Under the pieces are notes generated by a model, which ran no database searches, was not told the origin of the DNA, and saw only the letters and a list, made by a program, of their open reading frames with translations. Of a stretch of 64,000 bases of DNA, positions 14,636-41,159 are shown one piece after another (the first letter of the stretch is position 1; every line of letters begins with the position of its first letter). The translations under genes were made by a program, and so were the position numbers. The stretch comes from Flaccisagitta enflata (lineage: Eukaryota > Chaetognatha > Sagittoidea > Aphragmophora), in NCBI GenBank assembly GCA_965153355.1, contig OZ231126.1, forward strand, positions 77,004,001 to 77,068,000, read 5' to 3'.

Positions 14636-16544
14636 GAAAAGCAAGAAAATCAAGATTTTTAATAAAATTTTGCTTACATTTTTTTGTTTGTTCTTGCTGT
14701 TGAAATTCTTATACTCTCAAATGCAGGTAAATTTTGCATTTCCGAAAACATAGTTCTCTTTGTAATCGATTTTGGAAAAAAACTTTGTTTTTTCATTTTT
14801 TCATTTTTGATGCAATCTTAGAATTTCCACGAGCCCCCTGTTAGTTACCAAAAATAACATTTTTAAGTAATTTGCATTATATTTTCTTCATTAATTTTAG
14901 CTTCCTTTGGGTTTTTTTCATGTTTGAATGCAAGTTATGCAAAAAAATATCAATAATGATATATCTCAATCATTATTTTAGTTAAATTATTCAGTTTCAA
15001 TTATTATAATTCTTTACTTAAGCTCCTGTTGAAACACAAATGTTCCCTTCGGAGGAACGCCGTCTTATCCTTATTTTAGATGTTGTTGAGTAGAAATGTT
15101 GTCCAACTTTCATTTCTTATGCTTGGATAATGACTAATGTTATAACGTCACAAATGAAGTAAAGATTAAGCAGCAGATTTTCCTCTTTCCTTGATCTCTG
15201 ATAAACACAAGTGCTTGTTTGGAAAACAAAGAAGTCGAGGCAACATTTAACCCAGACATATTACTAACGCTGCCATCAAATCCCGACAGACGGACCGATG
15301 GACAGATTAAGATCGTTTTTAAAAGAAGATGTGAAGGCACACCTAAAAAAAAAAAAATTTCCCTCTTTTCTTACTCGAAACGAAAGGAAATGAGGACGAG
15401 GAGACTCAGAGAGAGACTAGACCGTGATTATTCACTTTTTTTTCTTTTATTTTGTTTCTTTTTCTCTCTTAATAGGTTTTCTCCTCAAGAGTAATTAATC
15501 AATCCGACTTTTTTGTCGTTCAAAATTCAGGGAAAAAAAAAGAGAAATCCCAGATCAAAAACAATGGCAAAATGAAACAAAAGATACATGGAAAAAAATC
15601 CTCATTTGGAAAAGAGATTCATTTATTTATCTTTTTACTTTTCCATTTTTTTTTTTGATATGTTGAAATTCCAAGTTTTTGATTTTGTTCGTGTTTGCTC
15701 ATTAATTTTGGCTGGAGTGACATGTGGGGTCGCTCTTCCTTTCTCCTCTTCCTTCTCTCCCTCCTCCTTCTCCTCATCCTTGTCCTCCTCTTTGTCCTCT
15801 TCCTCCTCCTCCTCTGGCGATCCCCCGCCGATTTCTCGGTGGCGGTCTTTGCCATTTCCGCTTTTGGGTGGTAGACGCTGTCACACAAGACTGGCGAGTG
15901 AGAAGACCTGGGAATGAGAATGGACCTGGATAACGCTAGATGAGAAGTGACTGGCTTACTGCTACATAGTTAATCTAAGCTGGGATATCATGGATAATCA
16001 GAAACTGGTGCAGGGGGACAAATGATTGATTGATATCATGTTCCATTCTGAAATGGAATAAGTTTTCAAACTGCTATAACTATTTACAGAAAAAAAACTG
16101 GTGGTTTGGAGGGGGTGGGAGAACAAAAAAGCTTATCAAGGCATGTGTCGTAATTACTGATTTCGCTAAATTGATTTGGTGTAAGTAAATAATAAAAACT
16201 GAAGCTTCGAGATATTTAAAACTGGCAGTATTGAATGACAGGAAGTCGTCCATTGGTCATTAATCCCAACTGAATAATTGATTCTGTTTACTTAATGAGA
16301 CTTATCAGTTATCTGGGGAAAACGATATATATTCAGCCTTTTAAGGCAAGACCAAGGCACAGATCAGTTTCGGACTTGTTATAAAGTTCCTGAATATTTT
16401 TCTTCATATTTTTATGTTATTCAACTAATGTGACGTCTCACTCGGTGTGTGGTCTGCATCTCCACCTCATCACATTTGTGCGCGCACGCGTGCGTTCGTC
16501 CGTCTGTATGTGCCGGTTAGTTTGTGTGTTGACGTGAATGAATA

Positions 16545-16549
<5 letters not shown>
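14636..16549. other. Unassigned AT-rich sequence with poly-pyrimidine patch
   Basis: TCC-rich stretch at 15738-15822. No gene, RNA or element recognised. Confidence 0.4.

Positions 16550-17490
<941 letters not shown>

Positions 17491-17572
<82 letters not shown>
17491..17572. repeat. (CT)n microsatellite
   Basis: Pure run of about 82 bp. Confidence 0.97.
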
Positions 17573-17576
<4 letters not shown>

Positions 17577-18360
17577 CATTTTCATCGCAGATTTTTTAAT
17601 TGTTGACAATATCAATCACTTTTAATTCGTATCGAGAGTTCTTTCACTTTTTCGTTTGTGAAAAGAAGTAAATATTTTTTTCTCTAAATGAATGCCTTGT
17701 TTATGCAGACGCAGAAATTATCGTGAGTCTTTTTTTTTTTGCAAAAGAAAGAGAAGTAAAAAAAAATGAACAAATAGAAAATTTAAACCCCAAAAAAAGA
17801 TTTTGACTGAAACTGAGGCGGCAAAAACACAAACATAAATTAGAATCGAGGATCAATGAATTTTTTTTCATTCAGCTAATCTTTAATTCAGTTTTGAGAA
17901 GTTTGTCAATGCTCCGCTCTTAAAACTCTCAGTTTATTAACTTCTTGAATTATACTTTGTTGATTTTTGAAAAAATTATCATTTTTCTCCCAATCTAGAG
18001 TTTTGGAAATAATTCCTCTTGCATTTGTCAATCATTTTCTTTTTTTTCTGTGTCATATTCTTTATTTGTCAAGTTTCTTCTGTCCGTCCGTCCGACCTTA
18101 TAGATGCTACGCCTTTCTTAGAAAATCGCAGGAAAAAAAGAGGCTGATATCAATTAAAATGCGGAAGACGCATCGCGCTTATTCACATTCTCCTCTCTAT
18201 TTCATGAAAAAAAACATTCTAAAATAACTTCATTCATACTGCTCCTCTGTGAGTCTCGACATTTATAAACACGAATTATTTCTAATAAATTTCTCTCTCT
18301 CTCTCTCTTTCCATTGCAGATAAGCCTTTTTTTTAAATCAATCGTTGCCCCTAAATCAGG
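17573..18360. other. Unassigned AT-rich sequence upstream of the gene
   Basis: Nothing recognised. Confidence 0.4.
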
Positions 18361-18696
18361 CAACGATGACGATGAAGAGTTAGACTTAACGATGATCTTC
18401 TAACTTCCGTCATCACGTTTTGGCCTCGATTTTAAGTCCCCCCAGCGAGGCTTGACCAGCGCCCCTAAAAGGGCCGCCTCCTTGGGAGGGCGCCGCGGCT
18501 CAGCTTCACTTGAAAAAAAAGCAAAGCGGCCTTGGAACCTCCCCCTCTGAGACACTCGCCCCTCCCCCCGAACTGTGTCTACCCCTCAATCCCACCTTTC
18601 CCCCAAAACGAAAAGGGGCATCGATGTGACGAGAAAGGATCTCCGCTTAAGCAAACGCTCTTTGATATTACGGGTACAATTCGTCATAGTGTCTTG
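18361..18696 (+). other. Candidate 5' leader exon or promoter-proximal GC-rich segment
   Basis: A locally GC-rich, CpG-containing block (GCGCCCCTAAAAGGG, GGGCGCCGCGGCTCAGC) stands out from AT-rich surroundings about 1.5 kb before the coding start. It ends at 18696 with CTTG|GTAAGTTT, a near-ideal splice donor placed immediately before a (GAT)n tract. If used with the acceptor at 19835 it would give a non-coding leader exon. Transcription start and promoter elements cannot be shown from sequence. Confidence 0.3.
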
Positions 18697-18708
18697 GTAA
18701 GTTTAAGA

Positions 18709-18927
<219 letters not shown>

Positions 18928-19688
18928 AATGGTAACTTTTACGGTGGTGGTACGTTGGTCATGGTCATGCAGTTAAACTATAGTTACCAATCATTACTCC
19001 AATTCCTTTTTCAGCTTTCCTTTCGCGGTGATAGATTTCAAAGTTAACCAAACGAGTCAATCCAAAAAAAAAAAAAGGCAAAAAACCAAGAAAATAAAAA
19101 AAAATAAACACGTCAATAATTTCGATTCCTTTTTTTTTCGCCCCAAAACAACAGCAACAACAACAAAAACAAAAGCCTACAAACTTCAACCCAACCCAAA
19201 CCGTCATAAACCAGTTCCTAGGAGATAAAAAACTAAGTAAAACAAAACAACAATCATTTCAAAACTGTTTCTGCCTCTTGTCTGTCTCTGTCTCTATTTT
19301 CCGCTCTTCCTTTCAATTTCTCTCACTTTCTTACAGTTTCTCTCTCTTTCTGTATCTGTGTCACAACAATAACAACAGCAACAACAACAACGCCGCCTAA
19401 TTCAGCGCGCGATTCCTACAATTTTCCGTCGATATCATTTTCATATATTTATGCTATTTTCCGCTCCGTGTTATATTCCGCGCATCCGATCAATACCGTA
19501 TAATTATACCGACATATGTACACACAGACACGCATTCACTTTCACAGTCACCCCACACACCAGAAAAAAACTCATGCTTGGTTCCTACTACTTTTTGCGT
19601 ATGCTTGAATACAAAAATTTCAAAAAAACCAAATCAACGAAAACTACTTCAAAAAAAGTCTAATTAGGAAACATCAACGAATTTCTTT

Positions 19689-19689
<1 letters not shown>
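18928..19689. other. Unassigned A-rich sequence between candidate leader exons
   Basis: Contains short CAA runs (19145-19170, 19365-19392); nothing else recognised. Confidence 0.4.
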
Positions 19690-19767
<78 letters not shown>

Positions 19768-19769
19768 CG
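19690..19769. repeat. (CAA)n microsatellite
   Basis: Pure CAA run of about 80 bp, 400 bp upstream of the coding start and outside the reading frame. Confidence 0.96.
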
Positions 19770-19835
19770 TCTCCCTTGTATTGTGATGTGAACAACAAGG
19801 AGAATTCTATCGTTGAAAGTGGATTTTTTTTGCAG

Positions 19836-20169
19836 TCATATCGTTCTCTTCTGATGCATTTTTGAAATCAACCGTTCTCTCTCTCTCTCTCTATCTCTCA
19901 TTCTCTCTCCCTGTCGCGTTTATATACATTTATTTTCAACGTCATCTTAGAAAACAAAGATTTAAATGTTTTAACTGTAGACGCAAAAAACAACATCAAA
20001 GAAAGAAGATATTTAAGTCAAAGAGTAATCATCGTCAACGTCATTTTCACCATCACCATAATCATCATCATCATTATCACCATCACAAGCTTGGCCTCTC
20101 CGGTCGTCCGCGTCAGCAGCGAGGTGGTAGCGCCGGCCGCGCCGTCCAACATCGCCGCGTTTGACGATT
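19836..20169 (+). other. Possible 5' untranslated part of the first coding exon
   Basis: TGGATTTTTTTTGCAG| at 19820-19835 is a strong acceptor-like site. Downstream, all short frames meet stops before the ATG at 20170, so the segment would be untranslated and contains a short upstream ATG frame (ATG CAT TTT TGA from 19854). It also holds CT-rich and (CAT/CAC)-rich patches. This is inference from splice signals alone. Confidence 0.3.
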
Positions 20170-33179
<13,010 letters not shown>

Positions 33180-34027
33180 GTGAGTTAATCAACTAGTTTT
33201 AATCATTTAAAGCTTAATATATGTTTTGCAAAATATTCTGAGGAACATATTTTTCTATGCAGTATTCCGATTTTTGCTGTTTTTCTCCATGAGGAAAGAA
33301 CCGTCTTTTGAGCCTACTAAATCGAAGCCATTCCGTACCTCTAGTTTAAATCAAGCAAAACTATGCCAAAAATCATACACAGAAGGGAAATCATTTGCCC
33401 TCTTTATTTGGCCATTTTCGCATCTGGACAAACCGCCTGTCCTAATGCTTCTGTCCCTACCTTATTGTGAGTTTAACGCGGTAATGTCCTTTAACAAAGT
33501 TGGCGTCAAATCTCAATTTCACTCGATATCCTACATCTCTATATTCTTCCATGCTTGCGCCATTGCTAAGCTGCTCTCCGTCTTGTCTTTTCTCTTGAGT
33601 TTCTCCAAAGAATTCTGTAAAATTTCAACAAATGAGCCCCATAAAAAGTATGCGACTAACAACCTTTTCTGTTCAAGTGATAAAATGAAATGGGCCAATT
33701 TTCTTCTTTTTTCTCATTTTCTCTTCACCTCTCTCTTCGTCTCTTTCTTTAGTGAATTTTTTAGTTGAGCAAAAATCTGAAATTTTGGCTCTCTCTTAAA
33801 CCGTGCCAGCATCTGTTCTCTTTCCTTTATGTAAATTAGCTTCCCGACCGCGATAAAAGACTCTTCAAGCTTTCACGCGCGCGCACAAAAAGTAATTAGA
33901 CTCGGGGAGACCCAAAATCCATAACCCTGTTTCATCTCACAATTTTGTTAAAAGAAAAAAGAGACTAAGGAACAAACTATTCTTGATTATGTTTTGTCTA
34001 TGTTTTCTTCACTCGCCATGCAGCACC

Positions 34028-34028
34028 G

Positions 34029-34071
<43 letters not shown>

Positions 34072-34109
34072 GGTTGTGGTTGTGGTTGTGGTTGTGGTTG
34101 TGGTTGTGG

Positions 34110-34177
<68 letters not shown>

Positions 34178-34178
34178 G
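34028..34178. repeat. (TTG)n with an internal (TGTGGT)n block
   Basis: TTG runs flank TGTGGT hexanucleotides at 34069-34112. Confidence 0.96.
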
Positions 34179-34339
34179 ACGTCTTCCATGAAAATGGAAT
34201 TTGGCAGTGGCACTGCTAAGCATCGCTTATACTCACAAACACGCACACATTTGCTATGAAAATGAAACGAAAAGGATTAAAGTCCTAGAACTCTTTTATT
34301 TTTTTGAAAAATGAGAGTGTGAAGAGAAAGGGAGTAGAA

Positions 34340-34793
<454 letters not shown>

Positions 34794-34979
34794 AGTTCTC
34801 TTCCCTTTATCTTGCTTTCTCTTTATTTTCGTTTTTTTTTCTTTTCAAAAAAATAAAATGTTTTAAAATGGAAGAAGCTCTGAGTTAAAAGTAGGTCAGC
34901 CTTGAAGCGCGCGCTCCTCAATCGAATCTCGTCAATCCATGGAGATACAATTTTTCTTTCCTTTTACTTTTTTTCATTT

Positions 34980-35229
34980 CTGCTTCATCTTCTTCATCTT
35001 CGTCTCCTTCTCCTTCTCCTTCTTCTTCTTTTTTCTTCATTCCATCTTTCCTTTGTCTTCTTATTCTTCTTCTTCTTTTTCTTCTTCTTCTTCTTCTTCT
35101 TCTTCTTCTTCTTCTTCTTCTTCTTCTTCTTCTTCTTCTTCTCCTTCTTTTTTTTTTCTTCTTCTTCTTCTTCTTCTTCTTCTTCTCCTCATTCTTCTTC
35201 TTCTTCTCCTTCTTCTTCTTCCATCTTCA
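34980..35229. repeat. (TTC)n homopyrimidine tract
   Basis: Nearly pure TTC from about 35060 to 35220, preceded by degenerate TTC/TCC. Confidence 0.95.
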
Positions 35230-35510
35230 TCTTCTTTCTTATATTCCTCTTGTTTTCGCTTTTGCATCTTGATTTTCTTTTTAAAAAGTTTTCATATTTT
35301 TTTCATATTTGCGTTCTTTCATGTGCATTATAAAATCCAACCTTTCTATATTTTTTTACTTTTATCTTTGAATTTCCATTCACCTCTTTACTTCAGACAC
35401 CATCTTTGCCTTGAAACCTCCATGTCTTTATTCTTCTTGCTCTCCATTTAGGACAATGCTCGATAAAGATGATGTGCTTCTTTTTTTCGATATTCCTCAA
35501 TATGCCCTGG

Positions 35511-35812
35511 TCCAAAAAACAAGGCCAAGTTAAGGCCAATAAGTGCGCCTCGCATGATTAAGAATTTGTGAGCGAACGTTTATGATGAATGAATGAATGA
35601 ATGAATGAATGAATGATTAAATGAATGAATGAATGAACGAAAATGAATGTGGTAAGGCATGTATGGTTATAGGAATGAAGAAATACGCCATAATCGGCCG
35701 TTTTGCGCATTTCAAACGTTTGCGTGACCGACCAACCGACCGACCGACCAACCGACCGACCGACCGACCGACGGACATGACCTCGTATAGAAGTGCGAGG
35801 ACGCACTTAAAA
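35511..35812 (+). mobile_element. Hairpin-ended dispersed element, GTGCG subfamily
   Basis: Starts AACAAGGCCAAGTTAAGGCC. It contains a (GAAT)n run (35585-35638), TACGCCATAATCGGCCGTTT and a (CCGACCAA)n core. It ends AAGTGCG-AGGA-CGCACTT followed by AAAAAC. A second copy in inverse orientation is at 37598-37871. Confidence 0.9.
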
Positions 35813-36054
35813 ACTAGGCCAACACCTTACGGTCGCGTACGGTTGTTAAGACTATGAGACCAAAAGACTAAAAGACTAAAAGACTAAAAGACAAAGAGAC
35901 TATAAGACCAAAAGACTAAATATAAATTTACTTGAATTAACATTAAATAACTTAAAATGACGACGAAAAAAAGCTAAGGGTTACCGACCGACCGACCGAC
36001 CAACCAACAGATGGACAGAGTGGGTGGTAGAGTCGCGTGCACGCGACTAAAAAA
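35813..36054 (+). mobile_element. Hairpin-ended dispersed element, GTCGCG subfamily, abutting the previous one
   Basis: Starts TAGGCCAACACCTTACGGTC, has the GACTAAAAGA word run also seen at 21868-21990, a (GACC)n core and ends with the perfect 18-bp palindrome AGTCGCGTGCACGCGACT followed by AAAAAAAC. Confidence 0.9.
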
Positions 36055-36097
36055 ACAGATCCAGGAAGTGCTTGATATGCTTGGACAATGGACATCA

Positions 36098-36327
36098 ACC
36101 AAGTGACGCGGGGTCGCAATATCGTTGCCGACGGATGGCTAGGGGCATCCAACCCCCATCCACACCCTAACCCACCCCCACACTCAAACCCAGCCCCACA
36201 CTCAAACACCCAAAAAAGTGTCTAAAACGCTTTTTTACCCACTTTTGGACCATGAGGGACCAACGGACGGACCAACAGACGGACGGACAAAGTCCCTTAC
36301 AGAGTTGCGTGTCCGCAACTAAAAAAA
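36098..36327 (+). mobile_element. Hairpin-ended dispersed element, GTTGCG subfamily, third of a cluster
   Basis: Starts CCAAGTGACGCGGGGTCGCA, has GGATGGCTAGGGGCATCCAA, CCCCACACTCAAACCCAGCC-type repeats and a GGACGGACCAACAGACGG core. It ends AGTTGCG-TGTC-CGCAACT followed by AAAAAAA. Confidence 0.9.
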
Positions 36328-37063
36328 TGGCAAACATCTGCATGGAAGAGCTTACTTCATTCTTAATACCTGTACAATGTTTTTGTTCTTTTACATTTTT
36401 TTGGGTGATTTTGTTCCTCATTCAATTTATTAACATTAGTCAATTGAATGAGATGGCGCGCAATGCTTTTATTTTGGATCACTCCCCTCCTTCCTTTACT
36501 TTTGCTTAACTTTAGTATTGCGCGCTTCTACCAAAAAATCTTCCATAAAAAAGGCTTTTTTTAGTTCTTTACTTTGTTGAGAAAAGTGATCTAAAGAAAG
36601 ATAAATGCGCCCATCTTCACGTCTTCACTCTGTCTCCTTGTATATCATCCAAATACCGTGTCTCAGCCTCCTTCGTCTGCTCTCTCTCTCTCTCTCTCTC
36701 TCTCTCCTTCTGTGTTCAGTTCTTCATTCTAGATGCAATATGAGTTTCGACCTGTTACGCCTGATACTGTCGGGCTTAATCGTTATGAATGTTCTCTCCT
36801 ACCTGAAAAAGGCAGGTTCAACAAGAAAATTTTATACGCTTCGTGTTTGGAGAAAGCGATTTAATGATGAAAAATTGATATTCCTTCAGAAAAGTTTTAG
36901 AGGCTTTAAAACGCTGAAGCTCAATATTTTCTTGATCTTGAATTTAAGAATATTTATATTTGACAACCTGAAACTGAAAAATCTAAAAATCTTTAACAGT
37001 GCTTCGCATAAGAAGAAATAGGCCAATCAACGAGTATCAAACTTGAATTGTTAAAGAACAAAA

Positions 37064-37068
<5 letters not shown>

Positions 37069-37142
<74 letters not shown>

Positions 37143-37347
37143 TCTCTCTCTCTCTCTCTCTTTCTCTTTCTGCCCGCCATTTTCAAAAGAAGGGATGTTA
37201 GGAGGCGGCGCTTTTTGGGGTTCGACGCCGAAAATGAAAAATTCTGAAAGAAAAAAAAATAGGGCGCATAAATAAGTTACAAAGTGGAAAGTCGCAAATC
37301 TTCATTTACATGAAAATCGGCTCACTCTTGTCGTACGCAAAAAGAAA

Positions 37348-37434
<87 letters not shown>
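37069..37434. repeat. Compound (TG)n-(TC)n (37076-37162) and (GA)n (37352-37434)
   Basis: Preceded by a short (AT)n; the second tract is followed by GACAGGCAGAC. Confidence 0.96.
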
Positions 37435-37436
<2 letters not shown>

Positions 37437-37597
37437 GAACAGACAGGCAGACGGTGTCATACCACGGGGTAACATCAGACAGCCGTTTTAGGTAAGCACC
37501 AGAAGATTGTGTTCATGAATTTTAGTACATTATGCACTGCCAGTTGGCATATGCACGATGTTGGTGCAGTTGTCCATTATTTTCCTGGAGCAACTTT

Positions 37598-37871
37598 TTA
37601 AGTGCGTCCTCGCACTTCTATAAGAGGTCATGTCCGTTGGTTGGTCGGTCGGTTGGTCTGTTGGTTGGTCGGTAACGCAATCATTTGAAATGCGCAAAAC
37701 GGCTGATTCTGACGTATTTCTTCATTCTTATCATCTCTCATGCCTTACCACATTCATTTTCATTCGTTCATTCATTTATTCATTCATTCATTCTATCATT
37801 CATCAAAAACGTTCATTCACAAATTCTTAATCAAGCGAGGCGCACTTATTGGCCTTAACTTGGCCTTGTTT
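37598..37871 (-). mobile_element. Hairpin-ended dispersed element, GTGCG subfamily, inverse copy
   Basis: Inverse of 35511-35812 with the same blocks: TTTTTAAGTGCGTCCTCGCA, a GGTTGGTCGGTCGGTTGG core, AACGGCTGATTCTGACGTAT, CATTCATTCATT and TTGGCCTTAACTTGGCCTTG. Confidence 0.9.
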
Positions 37872-38334
37872 AGAAGAAAGAAACCCTCAAACTCTGTTTT
37901 CCAGTACTTAATATTCAACAGTCACTTTGGCCCTCATACATGGCTTGCCTCTTAGCGGATTTCTGTTAACGTTTTTTTACTCCTTGTGGTGCAATACTTC
38001 GTCTTCTATTACGCGTTCTTCTCATGCCCACTTTTCACACCTTCTTTATTTGTTTTTGTAGTAACTGACTCTTTCCTTTCTGTTGTCATTTTCTTGCCCA
38101 TCCTCTTTTTCTTTTCTTTTATTTTATACAGTGTTCTTAGTGCGAGCGTGTTTTCTCTCTCTCTCACTCTCTCTCTCTCTCTCTCGTTTATGTTTGTTTG
38201 TGTTTTTTTCTCTCTTTTCTCTTTTGCGCCCTTCTTTCTTTCTCTCGGCGGCCGGTGTTCCATTGAGCCGGTTTGCCGGAAATTTCTGCCGCCGATTTTT
38301 TTTTCTTTGGCTCGGCCGTTATTTTTCCGGCAAC

Positions 38335-38660
38335 GAAAACGAAAGCGTGTATGAGAGAAAGAAAGCCCCCTGTCCACTTTGGGGCAGATCTAATTGAAGG
38401 GAAGCGCATGTATGAGAGGCAGAAAGCCCCCTGTCCACATTGTGACAGATTTAATTGAAGGGAAGCGCATGTATGAGAGCAATAAAAAAAGCCTCTTTCT
38501 CTGCCCACTTTTGGACAGTTCCATTTAATTTTGTTTCTATGACAGCGCGTCTTTGAGAGAAAGAAAACCCCCTGCCCAATCTAGGTCGGTTCCATATTGA
38601 TGGCAGCTTGTGTATGAGAAAAAAAGAAAGCCTCCCTCCCCTCTTACCGTGTCCACTTTG
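38335..38660. repeat. Minisatellite, about 70-77-bp units
   Basis: About four units with GTATGAGAG, AGAAAGCCCCCTGTCCAC and CAGATCTAATTGAAGGGAAG. The first two are nearly identical, later ones diverged. Confidence 0.88.
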
Positions 38661-38765
38661 AATGACCGATTGAATGAGGAGGCAAGTTGATGACTAACAT
38701 GGCCTGGATATGTCGTATAAAACTTACAGACTTTGTTTCCATTGGAATATCCTTCAGTGCTCGTC

Positions 38766-38895
38766 GGTATACAGGGCCGTTCCGGTGTAATGGGGTACCG
38801 ATGTAGCCGGTGTAGCCGCTAAGGCCGGTGATGCCGATAAAGCCGGTGATGCCGCTAAATCCGGTGATGCCGCTAAAGCCGGTTAGGCCGGTGGA
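38766..38895. repeat. Short minisatellite, 18-bp GCCGGTGATGCCGCTAAA-type units
   Basis: About six imperfect units; GC-rich island in AT-rich intron. Confidence 0.85.
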
Positions 38896-39405
38896 GATCT
38901 AAACTCGCTTCGCCTTTTCATATTTGTTTTGCTCAATTTTTTCACGAGACGAATGGATCAATATTGGGCTTCGCGCGCGAGTATAAGATTAAGGAATGTT
39001 GAATTAGGGGAGATTGATGAGGGTGGAGACGGGGGGGGGGGGGCGGTTAGGAAAACAATGATTTTTTTAGATCCATGCAAATAATAACTATGGCATGTAT
39101 AAGATTCTATATGCAATCAGCAATTCAAGGGTCGCTTTTGGACAAAATAATTGTTGTATTGCGGACTTTGAGGACGGACAAACGCAGAGACGTGCGCATC
39201 TCGGTAAAGCTACGTGATGAATTAAGTCGAAGATAAAACTTAAGGGCAGGAGATAGTTTCATAGACAACGTTTACCAAGTGTATTGGTTTAGGGGACACG
39301 ATGGAGGGGGGAGGTGGTGGAGGAAGAAGTGGTGAGGTCTAGTGGTGAGGAAGAGGAAAAACGATCTGTTTGGGCCTCACCCGAAAACATTGTCTCTATC
39401 TCTCT

Positions 39406-39550
39406 CATCCTGATGCGCAAGAGGCCTTTGTCTCTGTCTCTATCTCTGTCTCTCTTTTTCCCTCTCATCCTGATGCGCAAGAGGCCTTTGTCTCTGTCTC
39501 TATCTCTGTCTGTCTTTTTCCCTCTCATCCTGATGCGCAAGAGGCCGATT
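39406..39550. repeat. 60-bp tandem repeat, two full copies plus a partial
   Basis: CTCTCATCCTGATGCGCAAG starts three times at 60-base spacing, with near-identical copies at 39421 and 39481. Confidence 0.93.
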
Positions 39551-39599
39551 ATTTTCTTGGCGTTGAGGTTGAGCCAATAGTTTGGGCTGCATAAAGCGA

Positions 39600-39618
39600 G
39601 TGAAAGAAAGAAAAATGA

Positions 39619-39650
<32 letters not shown>

Positions 39651-39703
39651 AAAAAAGAAAGAAAGAAAGAATGAAAGAAAGAAAGAAAGAAAAAAAGAAA
39701 GAG

Positions 39704-39778
<75 letters not shown>

Positions 39779-39780
39779 GA
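39600..39780. repeat. (GAAA)n microsatellite
   Basis: About 180 bp of GAAA with a few AAAAAG and GAGA interruptions. Confidence 0.97.
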
Positions 39781-40318
39781 CGAAGGAAATGAAAGGGCAC
39801 CTCTCCGGGACGTGTTCATGTGCGTGTGTATCATAACGCCATGGGATCTAATTTTTTTAAGATTCCACCTTATACCTTTGTGATCAGACATTTATTCCGT
39901 TTATTTGTCCAAGTGAAGAACAATTAAGTACAACTGATCTACTTTCATCTGGCGGCTTTTAAAGGCTTTATTTAACAAAATACATCTTAATTAAAAATGA
40001 TAACGTAAGATTGTCGCGAGAGTAAGAGAAGAGAAGCTTCAAGCCGACATAAACGATCACTAGAATTGGTGCATTGCCCCCCCCCCCCTGTTCACAATCA
40101 CACACTCGCAAACAAAAGGATTGTCTGCACGTCGTATATACGTGTGCATGCCTGTTTGTGCGTGCGTGATTTTTTAGAGATTGTGTGTGTGCACGCGCGC
40201 TTGCACGCATCTGTGCGTCCGCCGTAGTTTCCAAAATAAAGGAATGAATGGAAAACGGAAAATGGTTAAAGTTTACTCGCTCTTTTTTCCCCGATGCTCT
40301 CTTCCCATATGTAGTATA

Positions 40319-40350
<32 letters not shown>

Positions 40351-40635
40351 TTTGTTATTCACACACGATTATTCTAAGAAACAGAGGCTGTGATGTAGAC
40401 AGCATTCGCCTTTTATGACTGAGAACTATCTCGTTGTGTCTTAATTCATTAGGAAACTTATGTGACAACTTTTATTTTTGCCTTTACTTTTTGATTTATT
40501 CATTTTTTTTTCTCTGCCTTTCTTTACGTGTCATTCGAGAATAGAGTCTTTTTATATCTCGGTGATCTCTCTTAAAGGATGCAAGGTCTAACTATATTTC
40601 GATTTCTCACCCTTGGTCTCACGCGACGCGCTATT

Positions 40636-41159
40636 ATCTACCTTCTTCTTCTTCTTCTTCCTCTTCTTCTTTTTCTTCTTTTTCTTCTTTTTCTTCTTTT
40701 TCTTTTTCTTTTTCTTTTTTTTCTTTTTACTTTTTCTTTTTCTTTTTCTTTTTCTTTTTCTTCTTCTTCTTCTTCTTCTTCTTCTTCTTCTTCTTCTTCT
40801 TCTTCTTCTTCTTCTTCTTCTTCTTTTTCTTTTTCTTTTTCTTTTTCTTTTTCTTTTTCTTTTTCTTTTTCTTTTTCTTTTTCTTTTTCTTTTTCTTTTT
40901 CTTTTTCTTCTTCTTCTTCTTTTTCTTCTTCTTCTTCTTCTTCTTCTTCTTCTTCTTCTTCTTCTTCTTCTTCTTCTTCTTTTTCTTTTTCTTTTTCTTT
41001 TTCTTTTTCTTTTTCTTCTTCTTCTTCTTCTTCTTCTTCTTCTTCTTCTTCTTCTTCTTCTTCTTTTTCTTTTTCTTTTTCTTTTTCTTTTTCTTTTTCT
41101 TTTTCTTTTTCTTTTTCTTTTTCTTCTTCTTCTTCTTCTTCTTCTTCTTCTTCTTCTTT
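40636..41159. repeat. Homopyrimidine block alternating (TTC)n and (TTTTTC)n
   Basis: About 520 bp on one strand containing only T and C apart from a single A near 40729. Pure TTC blocks alternate with TTTTTC blocks at least three times. Confidence 0.97.

Noticed and set aside
15588-15917. Ser/Pro-rich frame near 15.6-15.9 kb
   Set aside because: TCC/TCT low complexity, open on both strands, no domain.
33226-33768. 180-codon open frame just after exon H
   Set aside because: Phenylalanine/serine-rich composition of pyrimidine-rich DNA, no recognised domain, a different frame from exon H and starting inside its intron.
35511-36327. Classification of the hairpin elements as Helitrons
   Set aside because: The CT-AA after the stem recalls the CTRR end, but the usual 10-12 base gap between hairpin and terminus and a clear TC start are missing; kept as an open possibility only.
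36605-37021. 138-codon open frame in the long intron
   Set aside because: Leu/Ser and Lys/Asn-rich, begins in a CT repeat, no family recognised and no splice or promoter support.
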